From: Mermis nigrescens
Taxonomy: Eukaryota; Nematoda; Enoplea; Mermithida; Mermithidae
NCBI GenBank assembly: GCA_036768485.1
Contig: JAVLUZ010000143.1
Location: 2,909,633 to 2,973,632, forward strand
Length of the DNA: 64,000 nucleotides
Direction of reading: 5' to 3'
This document shows positions 1-12,040 of this stretch, piece after piece. Both the position numbers and the translations under genes were made by a program. Every line of letters begins with the position of its first letter. The first letter of the stretch is position 1. Under the pieces are notes generated by a model that did not search any database, was not told the origin of the DNA, and saw only the letters and a list, made by a program, of their open reading frames with translations.

Positions 1-76
1 ATCCCTAAATATAGGGTCACAAATTTTGGACCGCCCTCCTTGAAAAAATCCTGCCTACGCCCCTGTTTACAGGTAT

Positions 77-199
<123 letters not shown>

Positions 200-496
200 G
201 CAAGATGAACTCAAAATGACCGAAGTAATTTTGAAAGCAGAAACGATAGTAAAAGCGACAAAATTTTACAAAAATAAACGATAAAATAATGCACAGTCTG
301 TTTCACCGTCTGGACTTTTAAAAGTAATACTCTCAAGCAAAATTGCAAATCTAACGCTTACAAAAATTATTTCTAGCTGTTTTATATTTTGATGTAGTCG
401 TGTTGAGATTTAATATATTCCATACATAAACAGTATTTTAGAATGGAAAAGTTCGCCATGATGGGGAGAAAATATCATGTAAAGTCGACTCGCAAC

Positions 497-882
497 GGTA
501 CATGATCTTGGAAGGGTATTCATCCCCCAGAAAAATTCTCCCTCCCCAGAATTACAGATTATTCGAAGTTTCGAAAAAATTCTTAAAAATTCGTAAAAAA
601 GGTGCTTTTTTTAGCGTTTTTTGCTATCTATTTGCACAAAAGTGCCCAATTTTCGGTACTTCACGCCATATACTCATGTTTTAACTATATTTTGTTCAAT
701 TTATTCGACTTTCCCATTTTTTATAAAAATTTTTGTTTTTATACTCTAGAAAGATAAAGCATCGTCAGAAACGCCAAAAACTATGTGTTTGACGCGTAAC
801 CACCATTTTTGGGCTCAAGAAAGGCACCTTAAGATTTCACCCCCCCCAGAATTCCCATGCTGTGCATATCTGCTCGCCACCC
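497..882 (-). mobile_element. Family F TIR element copy
   Basis: Inverted relative to the copy at 56386-56763. It has CATGATCTTGG near one end and CATGCTGTGCAT at the other, with the shared GACGCGTA, TTGTTCAATTTATTCGACT and TTCAC-GCC blocks. Flanks CTCGCAACGG and CTCGCCACCC agree at 7 of 10 positions, a decayed 10-bp duplication. 883-1700 holds nothing I can name. Confidence 0.65.
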
Positions 883-1700
883 ATCACGAAAACCTGACAT
901 TTAAAAAATCTATAATTTATTGCTCCTTAAGCTAAATTCAAGCACATTAATATGTGCTGTTCCAACATATTTTAGAATTTCCTTCAAGTTAACAAAAATT
1001 AGGCTAATACTTCATATTCTGGTAAGAAAAACGAAGATGCATTGAATTTGACGACAGAAATCAGAGACTCGTCGTATGTATCAATGGTCAACCGAAATTC
1101 AGAAAATTATACAGCTGTCTCGTGAAAGTGGCCGGCTAAAATTAACTTATTAGCACATGGTGCAAAAACAAATCACTGATTTGGTGCAAACCTTGAAGCG
1201 GAATTGCACACGATTCGGTGCAAAATTTGGTGCAGTGAAAAAACCGCTCGTATTTTTCAATCATTTGTGAAAGTTTGAACTTGATTTTTCTTCATTTGAA
1301 GCAAATATTGGAAAATGTGCGAATTTGGTGCAAGAAAATGCTGAGTGCTGAAAATGTGTTTTTCGACATTTTTCAACATCCCGAATCTCATAGAATGTAA
1401 AAAAATTGTGCATCAACAAATTTTGACTTCTCTACTTATTATGTATGTTGACTGTTGCATCATTATACGCATGTACATAGCGAGGTCTATTGAATGTATA
1501 ATTAATGCAATTCCGTACGTATGAGCATTTTTACAATTTTATACGCTTTTATTTATTTTTAATACTTCATTTTTAGGTACTTTTTACAGGAAGTGAATTT
1601 TCACATAAAAATTATATAAGTTCGTAGTAAGACAAATGCACTAAAGTCATATCACTGCAAAACCCATGCAAAAGTGTAATCTAATCTTATAGTTACTTAC

Positions 1701-1740
1701 CTCCTTCAGATAGGAACGAGCCGCCTAATAATACGAAAGT
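1701..1740 (-). CDS. SLC30A9: ZnT9 40-nt exon
   Basis: It lies between TTTTCAG and GGAG|GTAAGT and encodes TFVLLGGSFLSEG, which follows MYW of the previous exon in frame and matches the conserved LAGSLVSEG segment. The intron to the previous exon is 71 bases. The gene continues to the left; I found no further exon in 1-1700. Confidence 0.9.
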
Positions 1741-4700
1741 CTGAAAATAGAATTGATGATCGCTATAAACAAGGTGAGCGAGAAAGAAAATTGCTGGCTA
1801 ACGATTCATACCCAGTACATCGGATGCATTTCTAGCGGGTACATTAAACCATGTATGCCGTTGTAAACTGATAGACCCGTACCAAGAAAAAATATACCAA
1901 CGCCGGAAATAAGGCTAGTCACGTGACGTAAATTTGAATAACCGTATCTAAGTGTAAAGTAAACAACAAGTGGAATAAGCGATTGTTTCCCTTCATTGGG
2001 CAAAGTTTTTATAATAATTTGGCATACACGCACACGATTAAAAGCTCTGGGAAGGGATAAAACCCGAATCTCCTGGGGGTAAATGAGGTAAATAAATAAA
2101 TAAATGGTAAATTTTTCAACTAATTTATGACAAATTTTCGTACTTAATTACATAATTGTATTTGATTTTTTAATGAATATTTATGATTAAATTTGATGAA
2201 GACAATAAGAATAAAAACAATGACATGACCTCAACATCAAATTTATACAAAATAATGGAAGAAAAATGTCTGGATGAATGAACTGAAGAGTCTACTGCTC
2301 GAAAACAAGTGTATGCACTTGGCAAATCAGGCCTGTATCCAGTATTTTATTTCGGGGGAGAGGCGAAAATTTCGAGGTCAGATACTCGAGAACCATTAGG
2401 AGATAAGCAAAAATAAACGCATTTTTGAGCGTTTCTCAACGAGCTCTATGCAATAGGTGGAGAAAAATTACAAGAAAGAATTTAAAAAATTTTCACTTTA
2501 TTTCATACTTATATTACACAAATCTACGGTTTAAACAATCTACACAAGTGATTTCTCATCATTCAATCGACGAATAATCTCCTAACTTCTGTCTTTGTAC
2601 TTAATTTTTGTGATTTAAAAAGTAAAACAATACAGAAAATGATTAATTCGGTGCGTAGTACCGAAAAAATTTGACATGATTATACATATCTAACTCAAAT
2701 TTGAGTGGTTTCGGGCGGGCTAGAAGACAAAAACTATAGACAAACGATAAATCCGGCATGAGAATTTTGAGTTTACTAGCCTAAAAATACGCTAAAACAT
2801 GTTTTGGTGGTGTTTTACACCATCTTCGAGAATTTTTCATTTCTTCCTTCGGGTGACTCCCCTGAATAATGGCCTGCTTGAAATTACACTGCTAGATGCC
2901 CTTTGACGCTTTTTCATGGTTCAAGCAATCGGTTCCGGTATAAAATGGCCTGAGGGGTATGCCGCCCAAAAGTCCTGTCAGGGGGACACCCCCTATCCTT
3001 AGTGTGCATTTGTGTAATTTGGTGAAAAATTCAGCTCCCTTATTTTAATAAAAAATTATGCATCTTTCGAATCTGATCACAAATTATGAGACAGAGTTAC
3101 TTATTAGCCCATTAAAGCGTTTTTGTAATCATTAAATTTTTAATTTATTTGAAGTCAACATTTGCTTTAGATTTTAATAAAAAATCGTGTTATATTATGA
3201 CTTAATCAATCTTTTACTTTATTTTTAACTTAATCCTCGACAACTAATTATTTCGTTTTTTTTTAAATTTTAAATCATCAATAATTACATTTGGATAGAT
3301 GTACATATGTAAGCTAGATTTGGACCAATAACTACCATTTCTTGGGATACTTTAATCAATGTCAAGGTGCGAACCGTAATTATATATACTTCAGCACTAC
3401 GAAGGAGTACATGGGCTTCAACAAAATTCTGGGGAAAGAGTACGATAAGGCCCAATTGCCAAAAATAGCACCGAAAATTCGATACTCGGGTTTATCGATT
3501 TTCGGGGGTCTATCAGATTCTGGGGAGTCCAGCCAGACCATACATGCACAGCATGGGAATTATGGGGGAAGGGGTGAAATTATAAAGTGCATTTTTCGGG
3601 TCGCGTCAACAGAGTTTCTGACGATGCTCTATCTTTCTAGAGCATAAAAAGAAATAAATTCTAAAAAGTCGGAACAAGCTGAACAAAATATAGCCAAAAC
3701 ATGAGTATAATGACGCGAAGCGCCGGAAATTTCGCACTTTTGAGCAAATAATTACCTGCACACACTTAGGAAAGCATCTTTGCGACAAATTCTTGGAAAA
3801 TTTTTTGGGAATTTCAAAAAATCGCCAATTCTGGGGGAGGAGGGCAGTGTTTTTTGTACAAGAATTGTTTGTAAACGTACAAAGATGGTCCCTAAAAAGT
3901 CATTGTACATTTTGTACACACAAATTTTTTGGTACTATAATAAGGTACAGTAGCGATTTTAGTGCGGCAAAAACAGTTGTTCGACCTTTGGTAGTGTATT
4001 TTAGCTCATTTCTAGATTTATGAGGGCAAAAATCACTAATAATCGTCTCAAAACGAAAATTTGATATTTTTCCTTTCAAAACGTAATTTCTGATATTGCA
4101 AAGATATATAGAACACAGAATTACTACTCATTTAGGCGCGAAGCGCCGGAAATTTTTGCGAATTTTGAACCTTTTTTGCAGTTTTTCTCTTCCCGAAAAT
4201 CTTTGTACGTTTACAAATACGGTCCCCAAAAGTCTTTGTACATCGGGAACAATCTTTGCCGTATACAAAAAAAAACACTGGGGGGTGAGAAAATTTTTGC
4301 GGGGAGGGGGCGGTGAAAATTTTTCCGGCGGTGTGAAAACCCCCAAACCCCCTCCAAGATCATGTATGGTCCAGACCTCCGCGCCTATGTGTGCTAAAAG
4401 CACTATAAACGGTGCATTGAAATAGTTACAATCTCGTGTACCTATGTAAATAAGCAAGACAGACTATTGATTAAAGCAAACTAAACACGTAGTGAGTCGA
4501 AATCAAACATGCAACAGGGGGATGAGGGATCCCCAATCCAAGGTTGGTTGTCCCCGAAGCCATAAAATTTTCAATCCCACCCCCTTAGTTTTGGAAAAAC
4601 TTGCGTTTTGCTCTGCCATTTTTAGGTGCTTTTTGGTCGTTTTTGGCCAAAAACTGAAGGTCCTTTACCCTTTTACTCCTCCCCTAAATATGACCGAAAT

Positions 4701-7700
4701 TCTGAGGCCGGTTACATTTACGGTCAAAATCGTCACAAAAAATTCGAAAGAATTGTTTAGTTGGTTGGTTTTAATTTGATCGTTTTTTAAGTGGATTTGT
4801 GTATGTAGGAGATTGAAAACAATGAATAATAACATCAATCATACGGCTCGAAATTTTGGGAGAAGGTCCTCGGCCATTTTAAGGGGAGATTGATAAATGA
4901 CCTTCAATTTTTGACCAAAAACGGGCAAAAAACCACCGAAGGAAACAGCGAAAAATCGCAAGTATTTCCAAAAATCGGGGAGGGGGTCAGAATTTTTCTG
5001 ACTTTGAGGGATGGCGGGACAACCAACTTTGGGTGGAGGGATCCCCCATCCCCTCTGTTACATGTTTGACATTAATACAAGCTTACGGATGGATAGGGTC
5101 CGGCTTCTTTATGCTCTGGTGTATACCAACGGCTAATATAATCTATAAAAAAAAATTCAAGGTAACCTCGAAAAATGAAAATACTTAAAAGAAACTCAAA
5201 AAGAATCAGAAGACGTTGCACAAATTCTAAGATGACGGCAAAAAGTCACAAATTTGAAGAATAAGAATACGTGATCTTTTTACAGAAAATTGCCAACAAA
5301 ACCAAATGCTTTCAAAGTATCAGCGTAACACGTTTAACGAACGGGACTGAAAAAAGCTAAAAGAGAACAAGAGATAAATTAACAAAGATAAAAATGTAGG
5401 TAAATTTCACATTCACGTTCTTTTCAAATTTTATAAGATTTAGATCGAAGAAAAGGCCAACCGCATGCATATTGCATTTTAGGCCATCTGAAAAAATTTT
5501 GAAAAAAAGTCTCTATAGTCAAAAAATGGCAAAAAAGCACCTAAAAACGGCCTAAAAATAAAGTTTTTTCCCAAAATCGGGAGGAACAGTCTCGATCATT
5601 TGAGGATGAGGGCGGCCGATTTTGGATGAGGATCCCCATCCCCTATTGCATTTTAGGCCATCTCGAAAAAATTTTGAAAAAACAGTCTCCATACTTGATT
5701 AGCCGTATCGGCCAACGAGTGAACACTTTCAGCGAACATGGAATGCGAACCGGTGTAAAACCAGGCTACGAATTTCAGGGCAGCATTGGTGGCATTGACC
5801 GCTATGGCGAGCAATACCACCAAACCTGAGCCGGCGAATAAAGACTCTCGCTTTAATCTACTTTCTTCCCAAACACGTTCCTAAATCAATTTCGATTAAT
5901 TAATTGATCTTAAATTTTTATAATTTTTGTATAATTTTTGTATTTTTTCATGTTTTATATTATGTCTGTTATATTTTTAAATTTTTATATTTTTTTATAA
6001 TTTTTGTTTTTTTCTGAATTTTTGTATTTTTTCATCGATAAAAAAATTAAACGAGTCAAAATGGGCTAGAAAGCACCATAGAATGCGCTCATACCCCATC
6101 AAAGCATTTAATGTAGACTACACACGTATTTGCATCATTTTCGCGTTTGACTTGCGAAAAAAGACCCAAACTCTAAATTTATTGGACCAAATTCGGGGAC
6201 TTTTATCCTCCGTTCAAATCTGGATCCTGGAAACAATATTGTGCATGATACGACTAATTTGTCAGCGTATCGAGACTGAAAGAATGTGATTTCCTGAAAA
6301 TCAAAAAAACCACTTCTTGAATGTTGTTACTTTTTCAAAAAAGGATTCAGCTAAAAAGTTACAAACATAAATCTTTAAAACGTGTCAACGAAATCTTCCG
6401 ACGACCAACAGTAGCGAAAAAAGAATCGAAATTCAAAAACGATGTTATCGGCGAGATAAAACAAGAAAATAATAACTTAGCCAAACAGCATTCACAAAGG
6501 AAATAAGACTCCTTACGAACTAGATTAGGAATTTAAAGTCTCTAAAATTTTTCCAAAAATGTACATCAATTCATCTTCTTTCATAATTTAAACATTTTTC
6601 TAAATTTATAAGAAAATTATTTTTTTCCATTTTCGAATCAATGCTTTATTTTCTAAAAACAATGTTTTTTTCAAATTTTGTCAAACATTCACATTTCTGA
6701 ACTAACATATGTGTATCCCTGAAATTATACATATATGTTGTTTATTCATTATTTTTAATTTAAATTAACCAACTATGTATATACAGTATTTTTTCTCGTA
6801 CAAAGCCCGTTTATACATGTACAAAGATGGTCCCTAAATGTCTTTGTACATTTCGTACACACAAATTTTTGGGTACTACGAAATGGTACAGTAGCGATTT
6901 TAGTGAGGCAAAAACAGTTGTTCCACCTTTGGTAGTGTATTTTAGCTGATTTATAGGCTTTTGCGGGCGAAAACCACTAATAATCGTCTCAAAACGGCGC
7001 GAAGCGCTGAAAATTTGACATTTTCCCTTTCAAAATGCAATTTCTGACATTATAAAGATAAATAGAACACATAATTACTCATTTCGGCGCGAAGCGCCGA
7101 AAATTTTGCGAATTTTAAACCTTTTCTGCAGTTTTTGTCTTCCCGAAAATCTTTGTACAAGTACAAAGACGGTCCCCAAAAGTCTTTGTACATCGAGAAA
7201 AATCTTTGCCGAATACAAAAAAACACTGCCAATATAGCCCTTTTTGGACTCAGAAACATACTGTGTTAATTTAAAAATGCTACATGGTTGTTTTTCTCAG
7301 TTTCAAAAAGATTTATATCAATTTTCCCGTATTCAAAAAGGTCTTAATAGTTATTTTTTAGTCCGAAAAGGCAATATAGCAATGTTTGAAAGTCGAAAAA
7401 GGTTATATATTTGCCACAAATGCTCAAAAATGGTGTTTTTAAAGCGACATCATTCTTTGTCGAAGAGTCGTTTTTTACAAAGCACTTGGTTGTCTCCGAG
7501 TTTTTGATTTTCACCCCTACCTGAAAGTTTGACCTTTGCCTGAAAGTTTGACCTTGCGCAACTATGCTTCCAGAGTATCAAATTCGGATTAAACAGTCAA
7601 TAATTAACTAACTTTGCTTTTAAATTTCAGAGGCAAACGCTTGAATTGGCTTTGCTCTTCGTCGCCTGCACCTAAGCCGAAAATATTGTTAGACTGCGAC

Positions 7701-10352
7701 AAGAGCGCCGCTTGATAACTTAGACGCCGTTGTTTCGCCTTGCTTCCATGAATCTAATAGTTTACAAAATTCAGAAAAATCGGAATAATAGGACTTTTTG
7801 AACGTTATTCTATGCTATTTTTGGCCTTTTTGGGCTTAGTCCCCCTAAATTGGTGTTGGTCCCCCCAAAATAGGACGGCCGGCAACGTGCCTGAGTTAGA
7901 ACTAATTAGTAATTTCAGTGATAAATTTAGTTAAATAATCCAATATTTACACGAAATTTTTCTGTTGCATACATTGAAATAGTAATACTCTTCTTTTATA
8001 TTATATAATACTAAGTTATTTTTACTCATTAGGATTTTTGAAGCTTATAATCGACAATCTGCAAAACAACTTAACCCGCTCTGCAAATAATTTACGGCTT
8101 TATGTTAAAAACTTTAAGCTGAGTTTATGAAATCTAATTCAGGAAATCTAAAATAAAAAACCACATTCTATTATTGATTATCGTAATTTTCGACTTATTT
8201 GCAAAAAGTAAGCAGCCTTGATTTTAAGCAAGTTATGTAATCAAGAAACGCAGGTAATTGATATTTAATCACTAATAAATTATAGTTTTATTTATTTACC
8301 CATCTAATTGTATGCTCTTCAGTTCAACGCTTTCTTGTTAAGAGCTGCTATGCCTGAAAAGGCACCCGAAATGTTAGACTCTAATATGTGACGGCTCGAA
8401 ATTTTGATTAGGGGTCTCCGGCCATTTTCGGGGAGGGGAGGTAATTAATGACTTCCAATTTTTGGCCGAAAACTCTAAAAAACACGTAAAAATGGCTGAA
8501 AAGACCCAACTTTTTTCCAAAAATCGGTAAGGGGGCCAAAAATTCTCTGACTCTGGGATGATAGGGGGACGGCGGACGTTCAACTTTAGATGGGAAGGTC
8601 ACCCAACCACCAAACCCAACCTGTTACATGTATGGTCACGTTATTTACACATCTAAGCTTTAAATGCAAGAGCACAGTGAAGTAACAGATAAAATCCGGG
8701 TAATTGCTGATTATTCAGAACATATTTCAGATTTAAAATTTGAAAAAATCAATTGAATCTTGATTGCCAAGCGTTCTACGTCAGCTTCGGTATACATAAT
8801 GGTTGGCAGTTCTCCGAAATAGGCACTGCGACGCTCAAATCGAGGCAACGCCTCTAAATGTTTTTCGTCTAAACAATATTCATTCATTGCTCTAAGAGCA
8901 GTTATCAATTTGGAACTTCTCTTTGTTCCCGTTTTATCCGCGCCACCCGGCATTTCTAAACGATTTCGCGCGAATTCAAACCAAGCAACGTGCGAAAAAT
9001 ATATAAAAATTCAACGTGATAAATATCTTAGGTAGTGCGAATTACAGTAGGACAAGATGAAATAATCCAACAACGTGTAACGACGTTTTAGTTAGTATTT
9101 CAATCTTCTAGCTTTTAAATGAAATTATTCTTCAGTTCTCTTCAAAAATTGAATAAAGTCACAAGGTTATTAGAAGAAGGACAGGACAGGCAGCAAAACT
9201 TTCAGCTGGAAGAGCGGGTGAATCGAGGGCGGATGCTGAATGAACCAAAATTCCTGGTCTTATTTGCATATACATATGAGCATTTAAAAGCGTTAGTTCT
9301 ATTAGCACCAAACACTAGTTAAAAGATCACAAAAAGTCTAGTTTAATAAGTTGAGTATAAAATGCTTAACAGCATATAAAATCTACATAGGTATTCGATT
9401 ATCTCGTCTACGATGCACTTGTCGATCAACAAAAGGTATGATTTGATCGATACGATGTACGTTTCAAGATCTTTTGTTGCAAAGCAAAAGGAAGAAACTT
9501 TTAATTCAAAAATGAATTTAAGAATTTTCCATTTTAACGAATTATCAATTTGTTTTAATCAAAATAAGTCGATTTTAGGGACAAATTTTAGTTTTTTATT
9601 ACTTAAAGAATAAAGAAAGATCAACGACTTTTCTTAATAATTGAAGAAAAAGAAAGGACTGAAACCTTCTTTGCAACTATAATTTTTCACAAGAATATTT
9701 TTTCATCGTAAACGAGCGAGGAAAAAAGATGACGACTGACTGAAAAATTTAAAAGGAATAAAAATTACAAACAAAGAGACTAACTAAGACATATAATATA
9801 ATATCTTGTGTACATCAACTATTTTAATCTAAACTCACCGGATATCTTCGTAGTCGTTGGAACAACTTTTACAACGCGCTTTACATTACTACTTTTCGTC
9901 CCTTGCTGAGTTATGCCGATAACATCCGATCCTTTTATATTATCAATGACGGAAGAAGTTTTGCCGGCTCCTTTCATCTCGCCAGATACTGTAGTGGCTT
10001 GGACTTTCGTATCAGCTTGATCTTTGCTTGTACTCGGGCTATCCGTTGCTTCAGGCAATTCGCTAGAACCATCTGGCCTTTTTAGGCCATTTAGCGTGTT
10101 CTTGTTTTCATTGCTCGTAGAATAGAATCGAGAAGCGGTTTCACAGTACCACAAGGCACTCGACTTAGCTGACTTTGTGTAAAGGGAACACGTTAAGAAA
10201 TGACCTAACGTACCTTGCACCGAATTGCCGCTGAAGTTGCCCAAGGGCCAATAGCGGGCATAACAAGCAGAGCCTACTCTACTGCTACAATGGATCGTAC
10301 ATAGTTTTCGACTGCACGATGATAATACTTTAAAAAGGCGTAAGCGGCGCAT
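1701..10352 (-). CDS. SLC30A9: SLC30A9/ZnT9 zinc transporter, 5' part (6 exons visible)
   Basis: Mitochondrial member of the cation diffusion facilitator family; in animals it is implicated in moving zinc out of the mitochondrial matrix. Visible exons, 5' to 3': 9839-10352, about 8759-8955, 5695-5880, 5087-5142, 1812-1947 and 1701-1740. The translation shows an Arg-rich, acid-poor presequence (MRRLRLFKVL start, RFYSTS near residue 85), the conserved ZnT9 amino-terminal block (ITALRAMNEYCL, LPRFERRSAYFG), transmembrane helices with the HSLAD (HxxxD) metal site, then PDPIHPYGYSNLRHVTSLIS and the GVGIFFLGTGLSVYNG helix. All phases agree except at the 3' end of exon 2. The linker between the amino-terminal block and TM1 is shorter than I would expect for the family, so an exon may be missed. 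The 3' end lies left of the window. Introns are full of repeats. Family assignment is confident; zinc as substrate is inferred from the family. Confidence 0.92.
1812..1947 (-). CDS. SLC30A9: ZnT9 exon with TM3
   Basis: A 136-nt exon with an excellent acceptor (pyrimidine tract, CACTTAG) and donor TGG|GTATGA. It reads YGYSNLRHVTSLISGVGIFF, LGTGLSVYNGIHGLMYP, LEMHPMYW, corresponding to the YGFSNMRY helix of vertebrate ZnT9. Confidence 0.93.
2328..2876 (+). mobile_element. Family C hAT-like TIR element
   Basis: Ends CAGGCCTGTATCCAGT and ATAATGGCCTG are imperfect inverted repeats matching the 53034-53831 element. The interior shares the GAGCGTTTCTCAACGAGCTC block with other family C copies. It sits in a ZnT9 intron. 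No clear target duplication. Sequence from 2877 to 3430 is AT-rich with no identified feature. Confidence 0.55.
3437..4400. mobile_element. Nest: family H carrying family F carrying family A
   Basis: 3437-3530 and 4380-4400 are family H ends (GGGGGTCTATCAGATTCTGG). They flank a family F copy (3535-3844 and 4281-4375), which is itself split by a family A hAT-like element at 3845-4280. F is flanked by CAGCCAGACC and GGTCCAGACC (7/10). Confidence 0.6.
3845..4280 (+). mobile_element. Family A hAT-like MITE
   Basis: Termini CAGTGTTTTTTGTAC and GTATACAAAAAAAAACACTG are inverted repeats. The interior has paired TTTGTACATGTACAAAG-type palindromes and the GGCGCGAAGCGCC hairpin at 4135-4147. Flanks GAGGAGGG and GGGGTGAG are only 5/8 alike. 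Confidence 0.75.
4506..5070. mobile_element. Two family D TIR elements in opposite orientation
   Basis: 4506-4713 is inverted and 4846-5070 is direct relative to ACGGCTCGAAATTTTGGG. Both carry the TTGGTCAAAAACGG-type core and a terminal CAACAGGGGGATG or CCCCTCTGTTACATG. Together they could form a large hairpin about 15 bases from the 56-nt ZnT9 exon. Confidence 0.6.
5087..5142 (-). CDS. SLC30A9: ZnT9 short exon (PDPIHP loop)
   Basis: A 56-nt exon with a T-rich tract and TATAG acceptor and the strong donor CATCC|GTAAGC. It encodes IILAVGIHQSIKKPDPIHP, the conserved loop before TM3, and splits the Pro codon (CC|A) exactly as the next exon requires. It lies only about 30 bases beyond the end of a TIR repeat. 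Confidence 0.92.
5695..5880 (-). CDS. SLC30A9: ZnT9 exon with TM1-TM2 and HxxxD metal site
   Basis: The acceptor GATTTAG precedes 5880, and CAA|GTATGG is the donor. It is 186 nt, 62 codons, phase 0 at both ends. It reads ERVWEESRLKRESLFAGSG, then hydrophobic LVVLLAIAVNATNAALKF, VAWFYTGSHSMFAESVHSLA and DTANQ. HSLAD is the TM2 metal-binding HxxxD of the CDF family. Confidence 0.92.
5881..6783. other. AT-rich ZnT9 intron, no identified feature
   Basis: Long T- and A-runs. Small open frames on the plus strand (6083-6289, 6321-6506) show no family resemblance and oppose the host gene. A missing ZnT9 linker exon would be expected between here and 8750, but I could not find one. Confidence 0.5.
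6784..7228 (+). mobile_element. Family A hAT-like MITE
   Basis: Ends CAGTATTTTTTCTCGTAC and GAATACAAAAAAACACTG. It contains two copies of the GGCGCGAAGCGC motif (6996, 7086). Flanks TGTATATA and CCAATATA share ATATA. 7229-8386 beyond it is intron without an identified feature. Confidence 0.75.
8387..8634 (+). mobile_element. Family D TIR element
   Basis: GTGACGGCTCGAAATTTTG at the left and CCTGTTACATGTAT at the right, with the GGCCATTTTCGGGGAGGGG block. About 80 bases downstream of ZnT9 exon 2 in transcript order. Confidence 0.65.
8759..8955 (-). CDS. SLC30A9: ZnT9 exon 2 (conserved amino-terminal block), 3' end uncertain
   Basis: The acceptor TTTAG precedes position 8955 and supplies the two bases needed by the phase-1 donor of exon 1. 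The peptide SSKLITALRAMNEYCL followed by LEALPRFERRSAYFG and YTEADVERLAIK matches the ZnT9-specific region before the membrane domain. Homology runs to the Lys codon ending at 8759, but no GT follows it. The only nearby GT is at 8779 (GAC|GTAGAA), which would trim seven residues. The reading frame stays open to a stop at 8711. Confidence 0.8.
9839..10352 (-). CDS. SLC30A9: ZnT9 exon 1 (start codon, mitochondrial presequence)
   Basis: The ATG is at 10352-10350 with an in-frame TAG nine bases upstream, so this start is well bounded. It encodes 171 codons plus one base. The first 85 residues are rich in R, K, S and C and nearly free of acidic residues, ending in RFYSTS, typical of a cleaved matrix-targeting signal. 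The rest is a low-complexity Ser/Thr/Lys linker. The donor is TCCG|GTGAGT, phase 1. Confidence 0.85.
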
Positions 10353-10509
10353 ATCTATCTACTATAAAGAAGAAAATCAATATTAATCATATGTACTCAT
10401 AATTTGCCGAATGAGTACGGAAATACGAATTGTTTATGAAACCGTTGCAGTGCTGACGTGAAGAATTCTAAAAGTCAGATGAAAAGTAAGAATTATGACG
10501 AAGGCATAC

Positions 10510-10694
10510 ATGTAACGGCTCGAAATTGGGAGGGGTGTACCGGTCATTTTCAGGGGGGTGAATGACATCCAACTTTTGGCCAAAAACGGAAAAAAATTCA
10601 ATTTTTCCCAAAAATCTGGGGGATGGTCAAAATTTTCTGGCTTTAGGGGGATAGGGGGATGAACGTCCATCTTCGGGTGAGGGATCCGATATCC
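10510..10694 (+). mobile_element. Family D TIR element, 3' end diverged
   Basis: ATACATGTAACGGCTCGAAA start and the CTTTAGGGGGATAGGGGGA block. It lies about 160 bases upstream of the ZnT9 start codon, so within or next to its promoter region. Confidence 0.65.
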
Positions 10695-10825
10695 CTATCC
10701 CCCTATTGAATGTACAGACAGAGGGCATCCATCGTTTCCAGAAATTGAGGAGACCAGAAATATAAATACTAAACTGCATCAGCGCGTTATTTCTAGGGCA
10801 GTATATATACATTTATTGCTGTGGC

Positions 10826-11385
10826 CTCTAAAAAAAACCCACTCGAAAGTGGTACATAAAAAAAACCCACCTCATATCTCAGCTTGTATTGACAATCAAG
10901 AGCTAATTTTTTGCATGCATCATAAGCACTCTATATATACACAAAATACATCGGCAAAAAAAAATTGAGCAAGTTCCAACAATGAGGATAATTTTGTTGA
11001 AACTTTCTCTAGAAATGCGTCAAAATTGTTTGTTTTTTGCAGGATTTTGAGTCAATTTGACGCCGGAAGGGAAGATTCGCATCCATTTTCAACATGTCTA
11101 CATTTTAGGCCTTATCTTACTCTGCTTGGAAAACAAGTGTCATGGTCACAGCCATGACCCCTGACCTACAGTAATCCACTGAAGTCTAACCTAAAAAAAA
11201 ACCCACATGTCCTCTAAAAAAAGCCCACCTCCAAATTTGTTCAAAACTTCACAGAGTGAAGAATAGAGATCAAACTACATGTCTATGTCATTAATTTTTC
11301 AGAATCTTAATTGGTTTCTAAAATAAATGAACCTGAAATGTGTGTACCTAAAAAAAACCCATTGGGCCCTAAAAAAAACCCACGC
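10826..11385 (+). repeat. Array of CTAAAAAAAACCCAC motifs
   Basis: At least six copies of a 15-bp motif (CTAAAAAAAACCCAC or TAAAAAAAACCCAC and close variants, near 10828, 10855, 11190, 11213, 11348 and 11370), irregularly spaced. They stop 270 bases before the pogo-like transposase fragment, so they may be its subterminal transposase-binding sites. Confidence 0.6.
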
Positions 11386-11652
11386 TAAAAACTGAATAAT
11401 TCGTCAACATTCTACCTGTCTATTGTGCTGGTGATCTATTTTACCTCTCATTAGCTTCATCTTATGTCATCTTTACCTGCATTATTTGACCATCCTGCGT
11501 ATTATTGCTCATATATCTACTATGTTTCATATGTTTCATGCGCATATATAATCGTATTTGAGTATTTTATATGTATGCTATGCTATTAACAATGATTTTT
11601 TTGTATTTTTAGCCACTTACTTATTACTTAGCTGATTAAAGCTATTCTAGTT

Positions 11653-11987
11653 ATGTCTAATTATACGAAAAAAGCAAGGCGCTACACCGAGGATGATGTG
11701 ACTAGAGCTGCTGAGCGTGTTATAAGCAAGGAAATTTCCGATCGAAAAATATCAAAGGATACCGGGATTGGACGGCAGGTTATTCGGCGAAAATTATGGA
11801 TCTCAAAGGCGATCAGCAACTAAAAAAGCAAGGTAAATTCACAAATATAACAGCCCACAGATTCAAAAGGCAGCTTTTATATATTAGTAAAATAATAGTG
11901 TTCATATTTGAGATTTTTCTTTAATTCTATTCACTTCAGTTATCTCAAATTTCCATTTTAAATAAAGCAGAATGATCAGAAACATGC

Positions 11988-12040
<53 letters not shown>

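Noticed and set aside
6321..6506. Lys/Arg-rich frame as the missing ZnT9 linker exon
   Set aside because: It is on the strand opposite to the gene and has no matching splice sites.
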